NCBI GenBank assembly: GCA_018263505.1
Contig: JAANXA010000013.1
Coordinates: 1-59,501 of the forward strand
Origin: Candidatus Nitrosopumilus sp.
Lineage (GTDB): Archaea > Thermoproteota > Nitrososphaeria > Nitrososphaerales > Nitrosopumilaceae
Reading direction: 5' to 3'
Length of the DNA: 59,501 nt
The notes under the pieces were generated by a model. That model did not search any database. It saw only the letters and a program-made list of their open reading frames with translations, and was not told the DNA's origin. Each line of letters opens with the position of its first letter. Position 1 is the stretch's first letter. Position numbers and translations under genes: made by a program. Of this stretch, positions 32,319 through 41,896 are shown one piece after another.

Positions 32319-33164
32319 TTGAAATTATTCTTGGTCACTATTAACCCTCTTGATGTTTTTCTTTGGACATTTCGTCGAAATCAAAAAGATGTTGTGAATC
32401 TCTATAACACTTTGTCCCCTGTCATGCAAATTGCAACTGGTGGAAATATGCTCAATTTTGGATATTGGGATAAAAATAACTGTGATCCTATTTCTGCCCA
32501 AGAAAATCTTTGCTCTTATTTTGCAGATTTATCTCAATTGTCATCTGCTCAAAAAATAATAGACGTTGGAAGTGGATTATCTGGGCCTGCAATTTATTGG
32601 AAGAAAAAATTCAAAAATATTTCTGTAAATTGTGTAAACATTAACTATTCACAACTAAATTTGGGAAAGCAATCGCAAATTGAATCTATAAATTCGTCTT
32701 CAATTGTTTTACCTTTTGCAAATAATTCCGTTGATAGAGTTTTGGCATTGGAATCTGCACAACACTTCAAGCCTCTTTCAGAATTCATTTTGGAATCAAA
32801 ACGTGTCTTAAATGATTCAGGGCTTTTAGCTTTGGCAATTCCTGTAACTTTACATTCATCTTCTATATCTGATCTTGGAATTTTGAAATTCACCTGGTCT
32901 TCTGAACATTATTCTGTAGAACAAATCTCTAAACTAGTTGAAAATCATGGATTTGTACTCTCTGAAGAACGATTTATTGGTTCATCTGTATATGATCCAT
33001 TAGCTGATTACTATACTGAACACAGAGAAGAATTACGAAAATCCATCCTCAAACAATACCCCTCATATGTTGAATCTATCCTATTCAAATCTATTAAGAA
33101 AATGAAAAAGGCATCAGAAGAAAAAATTATTGATTATGTTTTATTGAAATGTCATTTAAGGTGA
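32319..33164 (+). CDS. SAM-dependent methyltransferase
   Basis: IIDVGSGLSGPAIYW motif I and downstream methyltransferase pattern. Confidence 0.88.
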   Translation: MKLFLVTINPLDVFLWTFRRNQKDVVNLYNTLSPVMQIATGGNMLNFGYWDKNNCDPISAQENLCSYFADLSQLSSAQKIIDVGSGLSGPAIYWKKKFKNISVNCVNINYSQLNLGKQSQIESINSSSIVLPFANNSVDRVLALESAQHFKPLSEFILESKRVLNDSGLLALAIPVTLHSSSISDLGILKFTWSSEHYSVEQISKLVENHGFVLSEERFIGSSVYDPLADYYTEHREELRKSILKQYPSYVESILFKSIKKMKKASEEKIIDYVLLKCHLR

Positions 33165-33213
33165 TTTCTGTCTCTAGGCTAAGTTTTTATTTTTGATACG
33201 TCTCCTTTAATTC

Positions 33214-33588
33214 ATGTCTGATCAGAATAGCTTGTACACTGAAAAATGCTCTCAACTACTTGATGAATCTGAAATTCGTTTTGCAGGAATTGTGGACAAA
33301 GATGGACAATTAATTGCCGGTGGTTTCAAAGAAGGTCTAACCCCTCATGAAGGTGATGAGACTAGATTACAATCATTTTTGGAATTTGTATCCAAGGCAT
33401 CTATTAGAAAAGAATATGATGAAAGCTTGGGTCCTATTAATTATCTTGCTGCAAGACGAGATAAGGCTGTTTTAGTTAGCTTTCCATTTCCAATCACTCA
33501 GATCCTATTACTAATTTCAGCTGAACCTACTGCTAATATTGAGACTTTAGCAAAAAAAGTAGTTGAAATATTTACCAATGTCAAATAA
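33214..33588 (+). CDS. DUF6659-like protein
   Basis: DKDGQLIAGGFKEGL...KAVLVSFPFPITQILLLIS; close to 38059-38451. Confidence 0.75.
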   Translation: MSDQNSLYTEKCSQLLDESEIRFAGIVDKDGQLIAGGFKEGLTPHEGDETRLQSFLEFVSKASIRKEYDESLGPINYLAARRDKAVLVSFPFPITQILLLISAEPTANIETLAKKVVEIFTNVK

Positions 33589-33646
33589 ATTAAAAATTAA
33601 TTTTTAGCATATGGTTTTAATCTGGCATTGCTAAAATTCTTTTAAA

Positions 33647-34102
33647 TTGAAAGCAACATTTGGTGCAGGATGTTTTTGGCACGTTGAAGATATTTTAAGT
33701 AAAACAAAAGGAGTTTCATCTACTAAAGTTGGTTATATTGGAGGTCATCTTCCTAACCCAACATATGAGGAAGTATGTACTGATAAAACAGGACATGCCG
33801 AAGCTGTTCAAGTGGAATATGATCCAGATGAAATTTCATTTGAAGACTTACTTGATATCTTTTGGAAAAATCACAATCCTACAACTCTTAATCGTCAAGG
33901 TCCTGATGTGGGAATTCAATATCGTTCTGCAATTTTTTATCATGATGATATTCAAAAAGATATTGCTGAAAAATCAAAACAATTTTTGGATTCTTCACAT
34001 GTTTTTGAAAATCCAATTGTAACTCAAATTGTCCCCGCTCCTGTATTTTATGATGCAGAAGAATATCATCAAAAATATTTCAAAAAACACGGATTATCTT
34101 AA
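33647..34102 (+). CDS. msrA: Peptide-methionine (S)-S-oxide reductase
   Basis: GAGCFWHVE catalytic motif; TTG start likely. Confidence 0.97.
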   Translation: MKATFGAGCFWHVEDILSKTKGVSSTKVGYIGGHLPNPTYEEVCTDKTGHAEAVQVEYDPDEISFEDLLDIFWKNHNPTTLNRQGPDVGIQYRSAIFYHDDIQKDIAEKSKQFLDSSHVFENPIVTQIVPAPVFYDAEEYHQKYFKKHGLS

Positions 34103-34104
34103 AA

Positions 34105-34536
34105 TCACTTTACAATTAATACTGGAATCTTTGATGCATGTACTACATAATTTGAAACACTTCCAAAGAATATCTCTTTAGTTGAACTTCTTCCTCTGGA
34201 ACCAATTACGATCATATCAAATTTCTCTCTACCTTGTGCAAATTTGACAATATTATACCCAATATCTCCTCTCATAATTCTCTCTTTGAATGCCACACCA
34301 TTTTTTGTAGTAAGTGCTTTTGCATCATTTATGATTTTCTTTAATTGTTTGTTAAATGATTTTTCAACTGATCCTACACCTTTGAATTCTGAATGTGGTG
34401 GTGCATAAATTGAGAATGCAACTGTGATGGATGCCCCACATTGTTTGGCTATATTGATCGCTATTTCTAATCCTCGTATGGAATTTTTAGAACCATCTAT
34501 TGGCACTAGTATTTTTGAAATTTTTTTCTTTATCAC
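34105..34536 (-). CDS. Universal stress protein
   Basis: ILVPIDGSKNS...VIGSRGRSSTKEIFFGSVSNYVVHASKIPVLIV. Confidence 0.95.
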   Translation of the reverse strand: MIKKKISKILVPIDGSKNSIRGLEIAINIAKQCGASITVAFSIYAPPHSEFKGVGSVEKSFNKQLKKIINDAKALTTKNGVAFKERIMRGDIGYNIVKFAQGREKFDMIVIGSRGRSSTKEIFFGSVSNYVVHASKIPVLIVK

Positions 34537-34665
34537 ATTTTTTCACAATTGTTCATGTTAAAAAAGATAATTATTTTTGCATGATTCATTTTATAATCTC
34601 TTCATTTTCATAGATCGCCATAAATCATTAAAATTTAACTAGTTAAACAAGTTGTAGCTAAAAGA

Positions 34666-35451
34666 ATGAGTGAAAAATTTGTCCAGATTGATGGAAATAA
34701 GATCCGTTATCTTGAATCAGGTGATCATAAAAAAACTCTAGTTCTTGTTCATGGTTTGGGTGCATCTGCTGAAAGATGGATTAAAGTGATCCCTCTTTTT
34801 GAAAAACATTTTCATGTAATTGTTCCTGATCTAATAGGATTTGGTTTTAGTGAAAAACCTCTAACTGATTATACTATCGATTTTTTTACTAACTTTTTAC
34901 AAAAATTTCTCAAGACTCTAAAAATTCAAAATCCAATAATTATTGGTTCTTCCTTAGGTGGTCAAATTTCTGCAGAATTTACTGCAGTAAATTCTCAAGA
35001 TGTTGAAAAACTTATTCTTGTATCGCCTTCTGGCATTATGAAACAATCTACCCCTGCACTTGATACATACATCATGGCAGCATTATATCCAAATTCCCAA
35101 AATGCACAAAATGCATTTGAGATGATGGAGGTTTCTGGTAATGCAATTGATGAGAAAGTTGCTGATGATTTTGTTTCTAGAATGAAAATGCCTAATGCAA
35201 AACTTGCCTTCATGTCTACCATCCTTGGATTAAAAAATGCCCCAGTTATCACAAAAAAACTTCAAACAATTGATGTTCCTACTCTGATAATTTGGGGCTC
35301 AGATGATCCTGTAATTCCGGTAAAATTTGCTGACGAATTTGTTTCGTCTATAAAAAACTGTAAATTTTTTAGAATGGATGGAATTGGTCATACTCCATAT
35401 GTTCAAGATCCACACTCATTTGTTTCTGAAATTCTGAAATTTTTAAAATAA
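34666..35451 (+). CDS. Alpha/beta hydrolase
   Basis: VHGLGASAERW, GSSLGGQ nucleophile elbow. Confidence 0.93.
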   Translation: MSEKFVQIDGNKIRYLESGDHKKTLVLVHGLGASAERWIKVIPLFEKHFHVIVPDLIGFGFSEKPLTDYTIDFFTNFLQKFLKTLKIQNPIIIGSSLGGQISAEFTAVNSQDVEKLILVSPSGIMKQSTPALDTYIMAALYPNSQNAQNAFEMMEVSGNAIDEKVADDFVSRMKMPNAKLAFMSTILGLKNAPVITKKLQTIDVPTLIIWGSDDPVIPVKFADEFVSSIKNCKFFRMDGIGHTPYVQDPHSFVSEILKFLK

Positions 35452-35493
35452 TATTCGATCCATTTAAATATCTGATAATTCCGATTGTTACCA

Positions 35494-35919
35494 ATGAATG
35501 GTAATGAAAACCTGTATACTCCTGCAGAAATGTTCAAAGATTGGATTCAAAAGAATGGAAATGCTCAGACTGAATTTATGAAAAGTTTTGGTTCATTAAT
35601 GACTAATCAATCATCTCAAACATTCAATCCTTTGGATACTCTAAAGGAAGTTTCTGAAAATACGAAACAAGTACAATCTGATTTAATGCAGAATGTATCT
35701 TCAATGCAAAATCAAGGTATGAATACAATGTTTAGTCTTGGACAAATGCTTCCATCTTTTATGAATTGGGGTGCATATAAGACAACTATTGGAAGTAATG
35801 GAAGAATTTCAATTCCTGAGGCAGAACGTAATGCTCTCAAATTAGGTGAGGGTGATTTAGTCCAAGTAATTGTTTTTCCAATAGCAAAAAAATCAAAAAC
35901 TAAGGAGGTGAAAAATTGA
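35494..35919 (+). CDS. AbrB-like C-terminal domain protein in a PHA locus
   Basis: C-terminus TIGSNGRISIPEAERNALKLGEGDLVQVIVF. Confidence 0.75.
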   Translation: MNGNENLYTPAEMFKDWIQKNGNAQTEFMKSFGSLMTNQSSQTFNPLDTLKEVSENTKQVQSDLMQNVSSMQNQGMNTMFSLGQMLPSFMNWGAYKTTIGSNGRISIPEAERNALKLGEGDLVQVIVFPIAKKSKTKEVKN

Positions 35920-36344
35920 ATAAGAATGAACAAACCAATCCAAATTCAAAAGATCTATTTTCAATACATCAACAAAACATGGATAAATTCTTCAATGGTA
36001 TTAGAACCTCTGTACCTCGGTATCATCAAGCAATTACAAATGTGCAACAAGAATATTTGCAAGCATATGAAAACATTGTAGATTCTACAATTTCACTAAA
36101 ACAAGAATTTACAAAAAAAGCAGGTATTGACACAAGAATTCCTGATGCTGCAATCAAAGTAATTCAAGATACTACTGAAGAAATCATAAAGGTAACATCA
36201 ATTCAAAACCAAATCACTCTTGCAACTATTGATGCAACACAACAAAACATCAAAACCTTTAATGACAATGCAAAATCCTTTGCTGAATTAAATAGAAATA
36301 TTCTAAAATCCTGGATTTCTGTATTTACTCCAAAAAACAATTAG
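35916..36344 (+). CDS. Phasin-like protein
   Basis: Helical, overlaps the previous CDS, adjacent to PhaC/PhaE. Confidence 0.6.
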   Translation: MNKNEQTNPNSKDLFSIHQQNMDKFFNGIRTSVPRYHQAITNVQQEYLQAYENIVDSTISLKQEFTKKAGIDTRIPDAAIKVIQDTTEEIIKVTSIQNQITLATIDATQQNIKTFNDNAKSFAELNRNILKSWISVFTPKNN

Positions 36345-36372
36345 TTGAAAATTATTTTTTTAATTTTCTTTT

Positions 36373-37437
36373 TTATGATCTTTCTAGTAACCATTTACCC
36401 AGCTCTGGAAGTACTTTTTTTTGTGATAATGAACTTGCAATCATCCCTACATGTCCTGTGGGATACATTCTAAGTGTTTTATCGTCACTTCCTATTGCAT
36501 AATGAAGTGGCATACTACATTCAGGTGAAACTAAATGATCTCCTACTGCTACTTGTGTGAAAACTGGCATGTCTATTTTTTTCAAATCTATGCGCTGACC
36601 TCCTACATACATTTTATTTTGAACAAGTAGATTTTCTTGATAAATATCTTTAATCCATTGTTTGAATAACTCTCCTGGAATGGGAGGTGTATCTCCTAAC
36701 CATTTTTCAACTCTGAGGAAATTATCTACAAATTTCTTGTTTTCAATATTTTTGAAAAAATTGACATATTTTTCGATTCCTTGTTCAAATGGTTTGAGTA
36801 CTGAAAAACAATAATACATGAATTCTGGAGGCATGTTTCCTATAGTATCTACCATTTTGTCCACATCCATGTGTTTTGCAAGATTGCTAATTACTGTGGT
36901 ATCTCGCCATCCATCTATTACTGGTGCCGTCGCAATGTAATTTTTTACACTTTCAGGATGTAATGTTGTATAGGCTGTTGCAATTGTTGCACCTGTACAA
37001 TACCCCTGTAATGAAATTTTTTCAACTGATGACTCATCTTTAATATGTTCGACATAACTATCGAGATATCCATTTACATAATCATCAAAATCCAAATATT
37101 TGTCCATACTAGTAGGCGTTCCCCAATCCAACATGTATACATCAAATCCCTGCTCAAGTAAATTTCGAACCCAACTTTTTTCAGGATGAATGTCTAGAAT
37201 GTGAAATCGATTTATCAATGCATATGAGATCAGTAATGGTGTTCTGTGTTGTTTTTCTGTAAGTGGAGTATAATGAAGTAACCTCGTTTTGTCTTCTTCT
37301 TTTATTACATCATATGGTGTTACCTCTAAACTGATTTCATCTGGTGCAGAAACTAATTTTGGTGCATCAATTACATTTTTGCTGAATTTCAAAACTTGCT
37401 CAATTATTTTTGGATCAATATTTGTTTCACTTTGCAT
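36373..37437 (-). CDS. phaC: Class III poly(R)-hydroxyalkanoate synthase, PhaC subunit
   Basis: Lipase-like box GYCTGA, DWGTP, PTGHVG. Confidence 0.93.
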   Translation of the reverse strand: MQSETNIDPKIIEQVLKFSKNVIDAPKLVSAPDEISLEVTPYDVIKEEDKTRLLHYTPLTEKQHRTPLLISYALINRFHILDIHPEKSWVRNLLEQGFDVYMLDWGTPTSMDKYLDFDDYVNGYLDSYVEHIKDESSVEKISLQGYCTGATIATAYTTLHPESVKNYIATAPVIDGWRDTTVISNLAKHMDVDKMVDTIGNMPPEFMYYCFSVLKPFEQGIEKYVNFFKNIENKKFVDNFLRVEKWLGDTPPIPGELFKQWIKDIYQENLLVQNKMYVGGQRIDLKKIDMPVFTQVAVGDHLVSPECSMPLHYAIGSDDKTLRMYPTGHVGMIASSLSQKKVLPELGKWLLERS

Positions 37438-38005
37438 TTTTAATCCTCTCTTTCTTCTTTAATTCTAATTCTAATTTTGAAACTCTTTTTTTCAACGAAT
37501 GAATTTCTTTGTAAACTTCATCAATCTCTTCTTTACTTGGTAGATTTGCTGACTGTAAAATTACATTTGTAATGTTGTTCCAATGCTTTGTTAATTCTAG
37601 TTCTTTAGACACTAATTTCCCATAATTTTCCCCAAACTTTCCAGAATCAAACAATTCTGTAAAATCATTGTCAAAAATATCTAGCCAAACTCTTTTCAGC
37701 GAATCAATTTGCTCTGCATCTTGTGGAACTTTGTGTGATTTTTGATTCACTTTTTTCTGAGCAACACCCCATGTATCTGCAAGCTGTTTGTAATATTCTG
37801 TATAATATTGATTGAACTCCATCAATAACTCATTAATTTCAATTAATTCTGTGGATATTTTCTTTGAATTTGATGTAAATGCCCGCATTGGACCAATTGA
37901 TGTTAGTGCTTGTGGTTTGCTTGCCATTAGATGCATAATATCTGTCCAAAATAATGATAAATGCTTGTAATAATCTGAAGTTTCTTTAGTGGAATTTGTT
38001 GTCAC
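37427..38005 (-). CDS. phaE: PHA synthase PhaE-like subunit
   Basis: Overlaps phaC; helical with a C-terminal coiled coil. Confidence 0.75.
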   Translation of the reverse strand: MTTNSTKETSDYYKHLSLFWTDIMHLMASKPQALTSIGPMRAFTSNSKKISTELIEINELLMEFNQYYTEYYKQLADTWGVAQKKVNQKSHKVPQDAEQIDSLKRVWLDIFDNDFTELFDSGKFGENYGKLVSKELELTKHWNNITNVILQSANLPSKEEIDEVYKEIHSLKKRVSKLELELKKKERIKNAK

Positions 38006-38058
38006 AGATATCTGTAAATTCAGATCGCAATAAATAGTTCGTTTGTTTAATTAGACTA

Positions 38059-38451
38059 ATGCTTGATGTTGAAGAACTTGAAAAAATCTGTAAAAAAATA
38101 ATCAAATTAAATACAAAAATGCGTTCTGCTCGATTTATCAATAGTCGTGGACATCTTTTGGCAGGTGGAATGAAGAAAGGACTACTTTCCCTTGAAGATC
38201 AAAAACAAGATGAAATGATGTTCATGGAGCTTGCGTTACGTGTAAAAATGAGACATGAATTTGATAATGAATTTGGTAAAGTGCAATTTTCTATTTCCTA
38301 TCGTGAGAAAGTAATTGTAATGAGTTTTCCGTTATCTAATGATGATGTGTTATTAGCGTCCTCTGAAAAAGAAGTAGATTTTAGTTCATTGGCTTTTAAA
38401 ATTCTCAAATTAGTTGAACCTCTTAAAAAAAATCCTACAAAGACATTCTAA
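38059..38451 (+). CDS. DUF6659-like protein
   Basis: NSRGHLLAGGMKKGL...EKVIVMSFPLSNDDVLLAS. Confidence 0.75.
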   Translation: MLDVEELEKICKKIIKLNTKMRSARFINSRGHLLAGGMKKGLLSLEDQKQDEMMFMELALRVKMRHEFDNEFGKVQFSISYREKVIVMSFPLSNDDVLLASSEKEVDFSSLAFKILKLVEPLKKNPTKTF

Positions 38452-38489
38452 TCACAACAACTTAATTCCCCATACATCTCATTTGAATA

Positions 38490-38899
38490 TGCAGTTAGAA
38501 CAAAATGTAACCTGGGATGAAATTGAATCTTTGGTGAGTGTTCTTGCAAAAAAGATCTTAAAACTCCCTAGAACCTTTTCAAGTATAACTACTCTTAGCA
38601 GAGGTGGTTTGGTACCTTCTCGTTTACTTGCTGATCATTTGGGAATAAAAACAATTTTTGTTGATAAAAAAAATATCTCTTCTGATTCTCTATTCGTAGA
38701 TGATATTTATGATACTGGAGAAACTTTTCATACTGTTTTACCTACAGTTGATGATTCATCAAAATTTGTGTTTGTTACATTATTTGCAAGAATTGGAAAA
38801 AACTATCCTGAAAATTTACTTTATGCTAAAAAAACTAAAAATAATGCATATGTAATTTTTCCTTGGGATAAATTAGAATTTGAACATTCTAAACAATAA
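38490..38899 (+). CDS. Phosphoribosyltransferase
   Basis: LSRGGLVPSRLLADHLG and FVDDIYDTGET; start probably MQLEQNVTWDEI. Confidence 0.85.
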
Positions 38900-38903
38900 T
38901 TTT

Positions 38904-39812
38904 TTAAATATCTAATATTTTTCTTAACCCTGCGCATCTATTTCTTATTGTTACTTCTGTAACTCCTGATGCTTGAGAAATATCCTTCTGTGATTTTGCT
39001 TCTCCTATACTGATACATGATAGATACAATGCTGCTGCTGCAATGCCCATTGGATCTTTTCCTGCAACACCTCCTAATTTCTTGGCTTTTTTGAGCATTT
39101 CAATTGAATTTCGCTTGCATTTTTCACTCAATCCTGCGGTACTTGCAATTCTTGATACCCCTTTTATTGGATCTACTACTGGCATCTTTAATTCTAATTC
39201 TCTGAATAACAATCTATAGCATCTAGCAACATCTTTTCTTCTAATGTTAATTCCTTGAGAAATGTCGTCTAGTGTCCTAGGTGTTTCTGTATTTCTACAT
39301 GATGCATAAAGACATGCTGCAACTAATCCTTGGATAGAACGTCCACGAACTAATTTTCTTTCCATTGCTTTTCTGTAAATATAAGCTGCTTTTTCAATAA
39401 CTGCATCTGTTAGTGCAAGTTTATCTTTCAGTTTATCCATTTCATTTAATGCTTGTCTTAAATTTCTGTCAGCTGATGAATTTGCTTGACTTCTACTGTC
39501 CCAGGTTCTAAGCCTTTCAATTGAACTTTTTACACTTGCAGACAGTGGTTTTCCTGTTGAATCTTTGTTTGCTACACCAATAATGGTAGATAGTCCCATA
39601 TCGTGCATTCTAATTGATGTTCCAGCTCCTGTTCTTGCTTTATTGCCTTCATCACTTGAAAATGAACGCCATTCAGCACCTGTATCTGCAATTTTGTCTG
39701 TTATAACTAGACCACATTTGCTACAAAATAATTCGCCTGTATTTTGATCTGTAACTATTTTTTTATTCAAACATGACGGACATTTGGGAGTAGTAGTGGT
39801 GCTTTTGAGCAT
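38904..39812 (-). CDS. tfb: Transcription initiation factor IIB (TFB)
   Basis: Zinc ribbon CPSCLNKKIVTDQNTGELFCSKCGLV and two cyclin repeats. Confidence 0.97.
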   Translation of the reverse strand: MLKSTTTTPKCPSCLNKKIVTDQNTGELFCSKCGLVITDKIADTGAEWRSFSSDEGNKARTGAGTSIRMHDMGLSTIIGVANKDSTGKPLSASVKSSIERLRTWDSRSQANSSADRNLRQALNEMDKLKDKLALTDAVIEKAAYIYRKAMERKLVRGRSIQGLVAACLYASCRNTETPRTLDDISQGINIRRKDVARCYRLLFRELELKMPVVDPIKGVSRIASTAGLSEKCKRNSIEMLKKAKKLGGVAGKDPMGIAAAALYLSCISIGEAKSQKDISQASGVTEVTIRNRCAGLRKILDI

Positions 39813-39928
39813 TAATTACATATTATTGCATTTTACTAATATTGATTCTACTATCTTTTTTATGGTTAATCGTGTGTAGGTTAAGCTAATTTTAAATTCT
39901 AATGTTATAGAATGAGAATTATTCTGAT

Positions 39929-41362
39929 CTAACTAAGCATACAGAATGCATATGATGGGGTGTATGATGGATACATGATGTTTGTTTTTTGTTCGACATG
40001 TTTCAAACCTATGGAATGTCCTAACTCATGAGTCATAATTGTTTCAACACTGTTCACATCGTACAATTGGAAACTTCCATCACAATTATAATCCCCCAAT
40101 GTTACTTCTACTACTCCTTTTCCAAGATGTGCATGTCCTAAAACTCCTTCACCTATGTCTCTGACAACCCATGTCACCCAAACATTAGCCTCATGTTTTT
40201 TATTTGTAATTTCAAATTTCATTTTTGCTTTTTGATTATTTGTACTTAATTCTTGTTGCTCCCAAAATGAAAATGAATTTTTTAGTGTACCTACATGATC
40301 TAAAGGTAACCCTGTTGGTTGATCATTGATGAATACTTTGTAATAAATTATGTAAGTTTCATCTATAATCTCATATGTTGGATCTGGAAAATTCTTTGAT
40401 GCTCTTTTTACCTCTTCTTCAAAATTCCATTTAACATAATCTCTGAGAAATTTTTTAATTACATCTTGACTTGGATTTGGGAATTCAATGTATCTTTTCT
40501 CTTTTGAAATATTATTTGAAATATCTCTGATGTATTTTTTGAATAAATAAAATTCATGATCTATTTCTTCTTGTGTTTTTTCAGATGTATCTTCAATGTT
40601 TATGGAGATTACTCCATTTTCCACCATGTATTGAACTCCTTGAACAAATGCTTCATCATCTATGATTCCTTCAGCCCACCATCCTGCATTATTTTTTATC
40701 CATTCTGGAATTTTTTCATCTGTTATTTTTTGAGTTTCTGTAGGAGGGATCTTGATTATTTTATTGTCTATTAAATATAATAATGCTGAAATAAATTCTG
40801 AATCTTCTAATTGTTCTTCAGCCCACCATCCTGCAATCTGTTTAACCCATTGTGGGATTGATGAAATGTACTCTTTTTCTAATCCTTTTGGTTTTTCAGT
40901 TGGTATGTATGGATACTTTGTAATGACTTTATCTGCATATTCTTTGTAATTTTTTATCACTATACTACTAGGTTTTTCTTTGTTTGCTTTTTCAAAATAT
41001 TTTTGTGCTTCTTGATATTCTCCCAAATACCCAAACCCCACTCCCATTCCGACTAATGAAATAAGATCGTCTGGTTTAAATTGTAATACTTGAAAAAATT
41101 GTTCTAATGCTTTTGTATGATCTCCATAATTGATCAATGCGATGCCTTTCATCTTTAATGTTGAAAAATTTTTAGGTGATTTTTCTAGAATTTCATCATA
41201 AATTTGAATTGCTTGTCTGTATTCACTTTTTGAAATATGTTTTTTTGCTTGATTGAATTTAATCTCTTGATTATCTACTTGAGCATATGTATTACCTGTA
41301 ACAATGGATGAACTAAGAAAAATTATGAGTAGAAAATTTGTAAATATTTTGATTTTTTTCAT
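39929..41362 (-). CDS. Secreted TPR protein with metzincin-type metalloprotease domain
   Basis: Signal-like N-terminus, TPRs, two xGWWAE repeats, HELGHSIGLKH...NIMYPSY. Confidence 0.85.
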   Translation of the reverse strand: MKKIKIFTNFLLIIFLSSSIVTGNTYAQVDNQEIKFNQAKKHISKSEYRQAIQIYDEILEKSPKNFSTLKMKGIALINYGDHTKALEQFFQVLQFKPDDLISLVGMGVGFGYLGEYQEAQKYFEKANKEKPSSIVIKNYKEYADKVITKYPYIPTEKPKGLEKEYISSIPQWVKQIAGWWAEEQLEDSEFISALLYLIDNKIIKIPPTETQKITDEKIPEWIKNNAGWWAEGIIDDEAFVQGVQYMVENGVISINIEDTSEKTQEEIDHEFYLFKKYIRDISNNISKEKRYIEFPNPSQDVIKKFLRDYVKWNFEEEVKRASKNFPDPTYEIIDETYIIYYKVFINDQPTGLPLDHVGTLKNSFSFWEQQELSTNNQKAKMKFEITNKKHEANVWVTWVVRDIGEGVLGHAHLGKGVVEVTLGDYNCDGSFQLYDVNSVETIMTHELGHSIGLKHVEQKTNIMYPSYTPSYAFCMLS

Positions 41363-41475
41363 AATGTTTAATTTTTCCCATTCTGTTTTTATTTTATACT
41401 ATGTATTGATATACAAATTTGTAAATTTCACTACTTTCGAAAATCTTTAATTCGTTTACAATTACGTGTTTTATT

Positions 41476-41895
41476 GTGACTGAAATTGGAATGGGTAAAA
41501 AAATATATGATTTTCGTAAAAAAATTCAACTTATCCAGTCTGATCTAAATCAAATTGATGAACCCACACCTAATATTTCTGAATTAATTGATGCTGCAAA
41601 TCTATTACGATCGAATGAACATCTCTTAAAAACAAACAAAAAACAATCTGAACTCATCTTTGCTTTTGAACAATATTCTATTGCTTTAGAGGAATTACTT
41701 GCTGATGTTTTTGAAATTCAAAAGGATCTTAAAGATATCTTATATGCCCAATCTTCTTTGATTTCTGAACCAAAGTCAAAACCAAAGTCAAAACCAAAGT
41801 CAAAACCAAAGTCAAAACCAAAGTCAAAACCAAAGTCAAAACCAAAGTCAAAACCAAAGTCAAAACCAAAGTCAAAACCAAAGTCAAAAAAATAA
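41476..41895 (+). CDS. Hypothetical helical protein with a (PKSK)10 tail
   Basis: 139-aa ORF ending in ten PKSK repeats. Confidence 0.75.
   Translation: MTEIGMGKKIYDFRKKIQLIQSDLNQIDEPTPNISELIDAANLLRSNEHLLKTNKKQSELIFAFEQYSIALEELLADVFEIQKDLKDILYAQSSLISEPKSKPKSKPKSKPKSKPKSKPKSKPKSKPKSKPKSKPKSKK
41770..41889 (+). repeat. Perfect 12-bp tandem repeat (CCAAAGTCAAAA)10
   Basis: Ten identical units. Confidence 0.99.
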
Positions 41896-41896
41896 T

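Noticed and set aside
41770-41889. Possible CRISPR array
   Set aside because: 12-bp contiguous repeats with no spacers, lying in a coding frame (PKSK).
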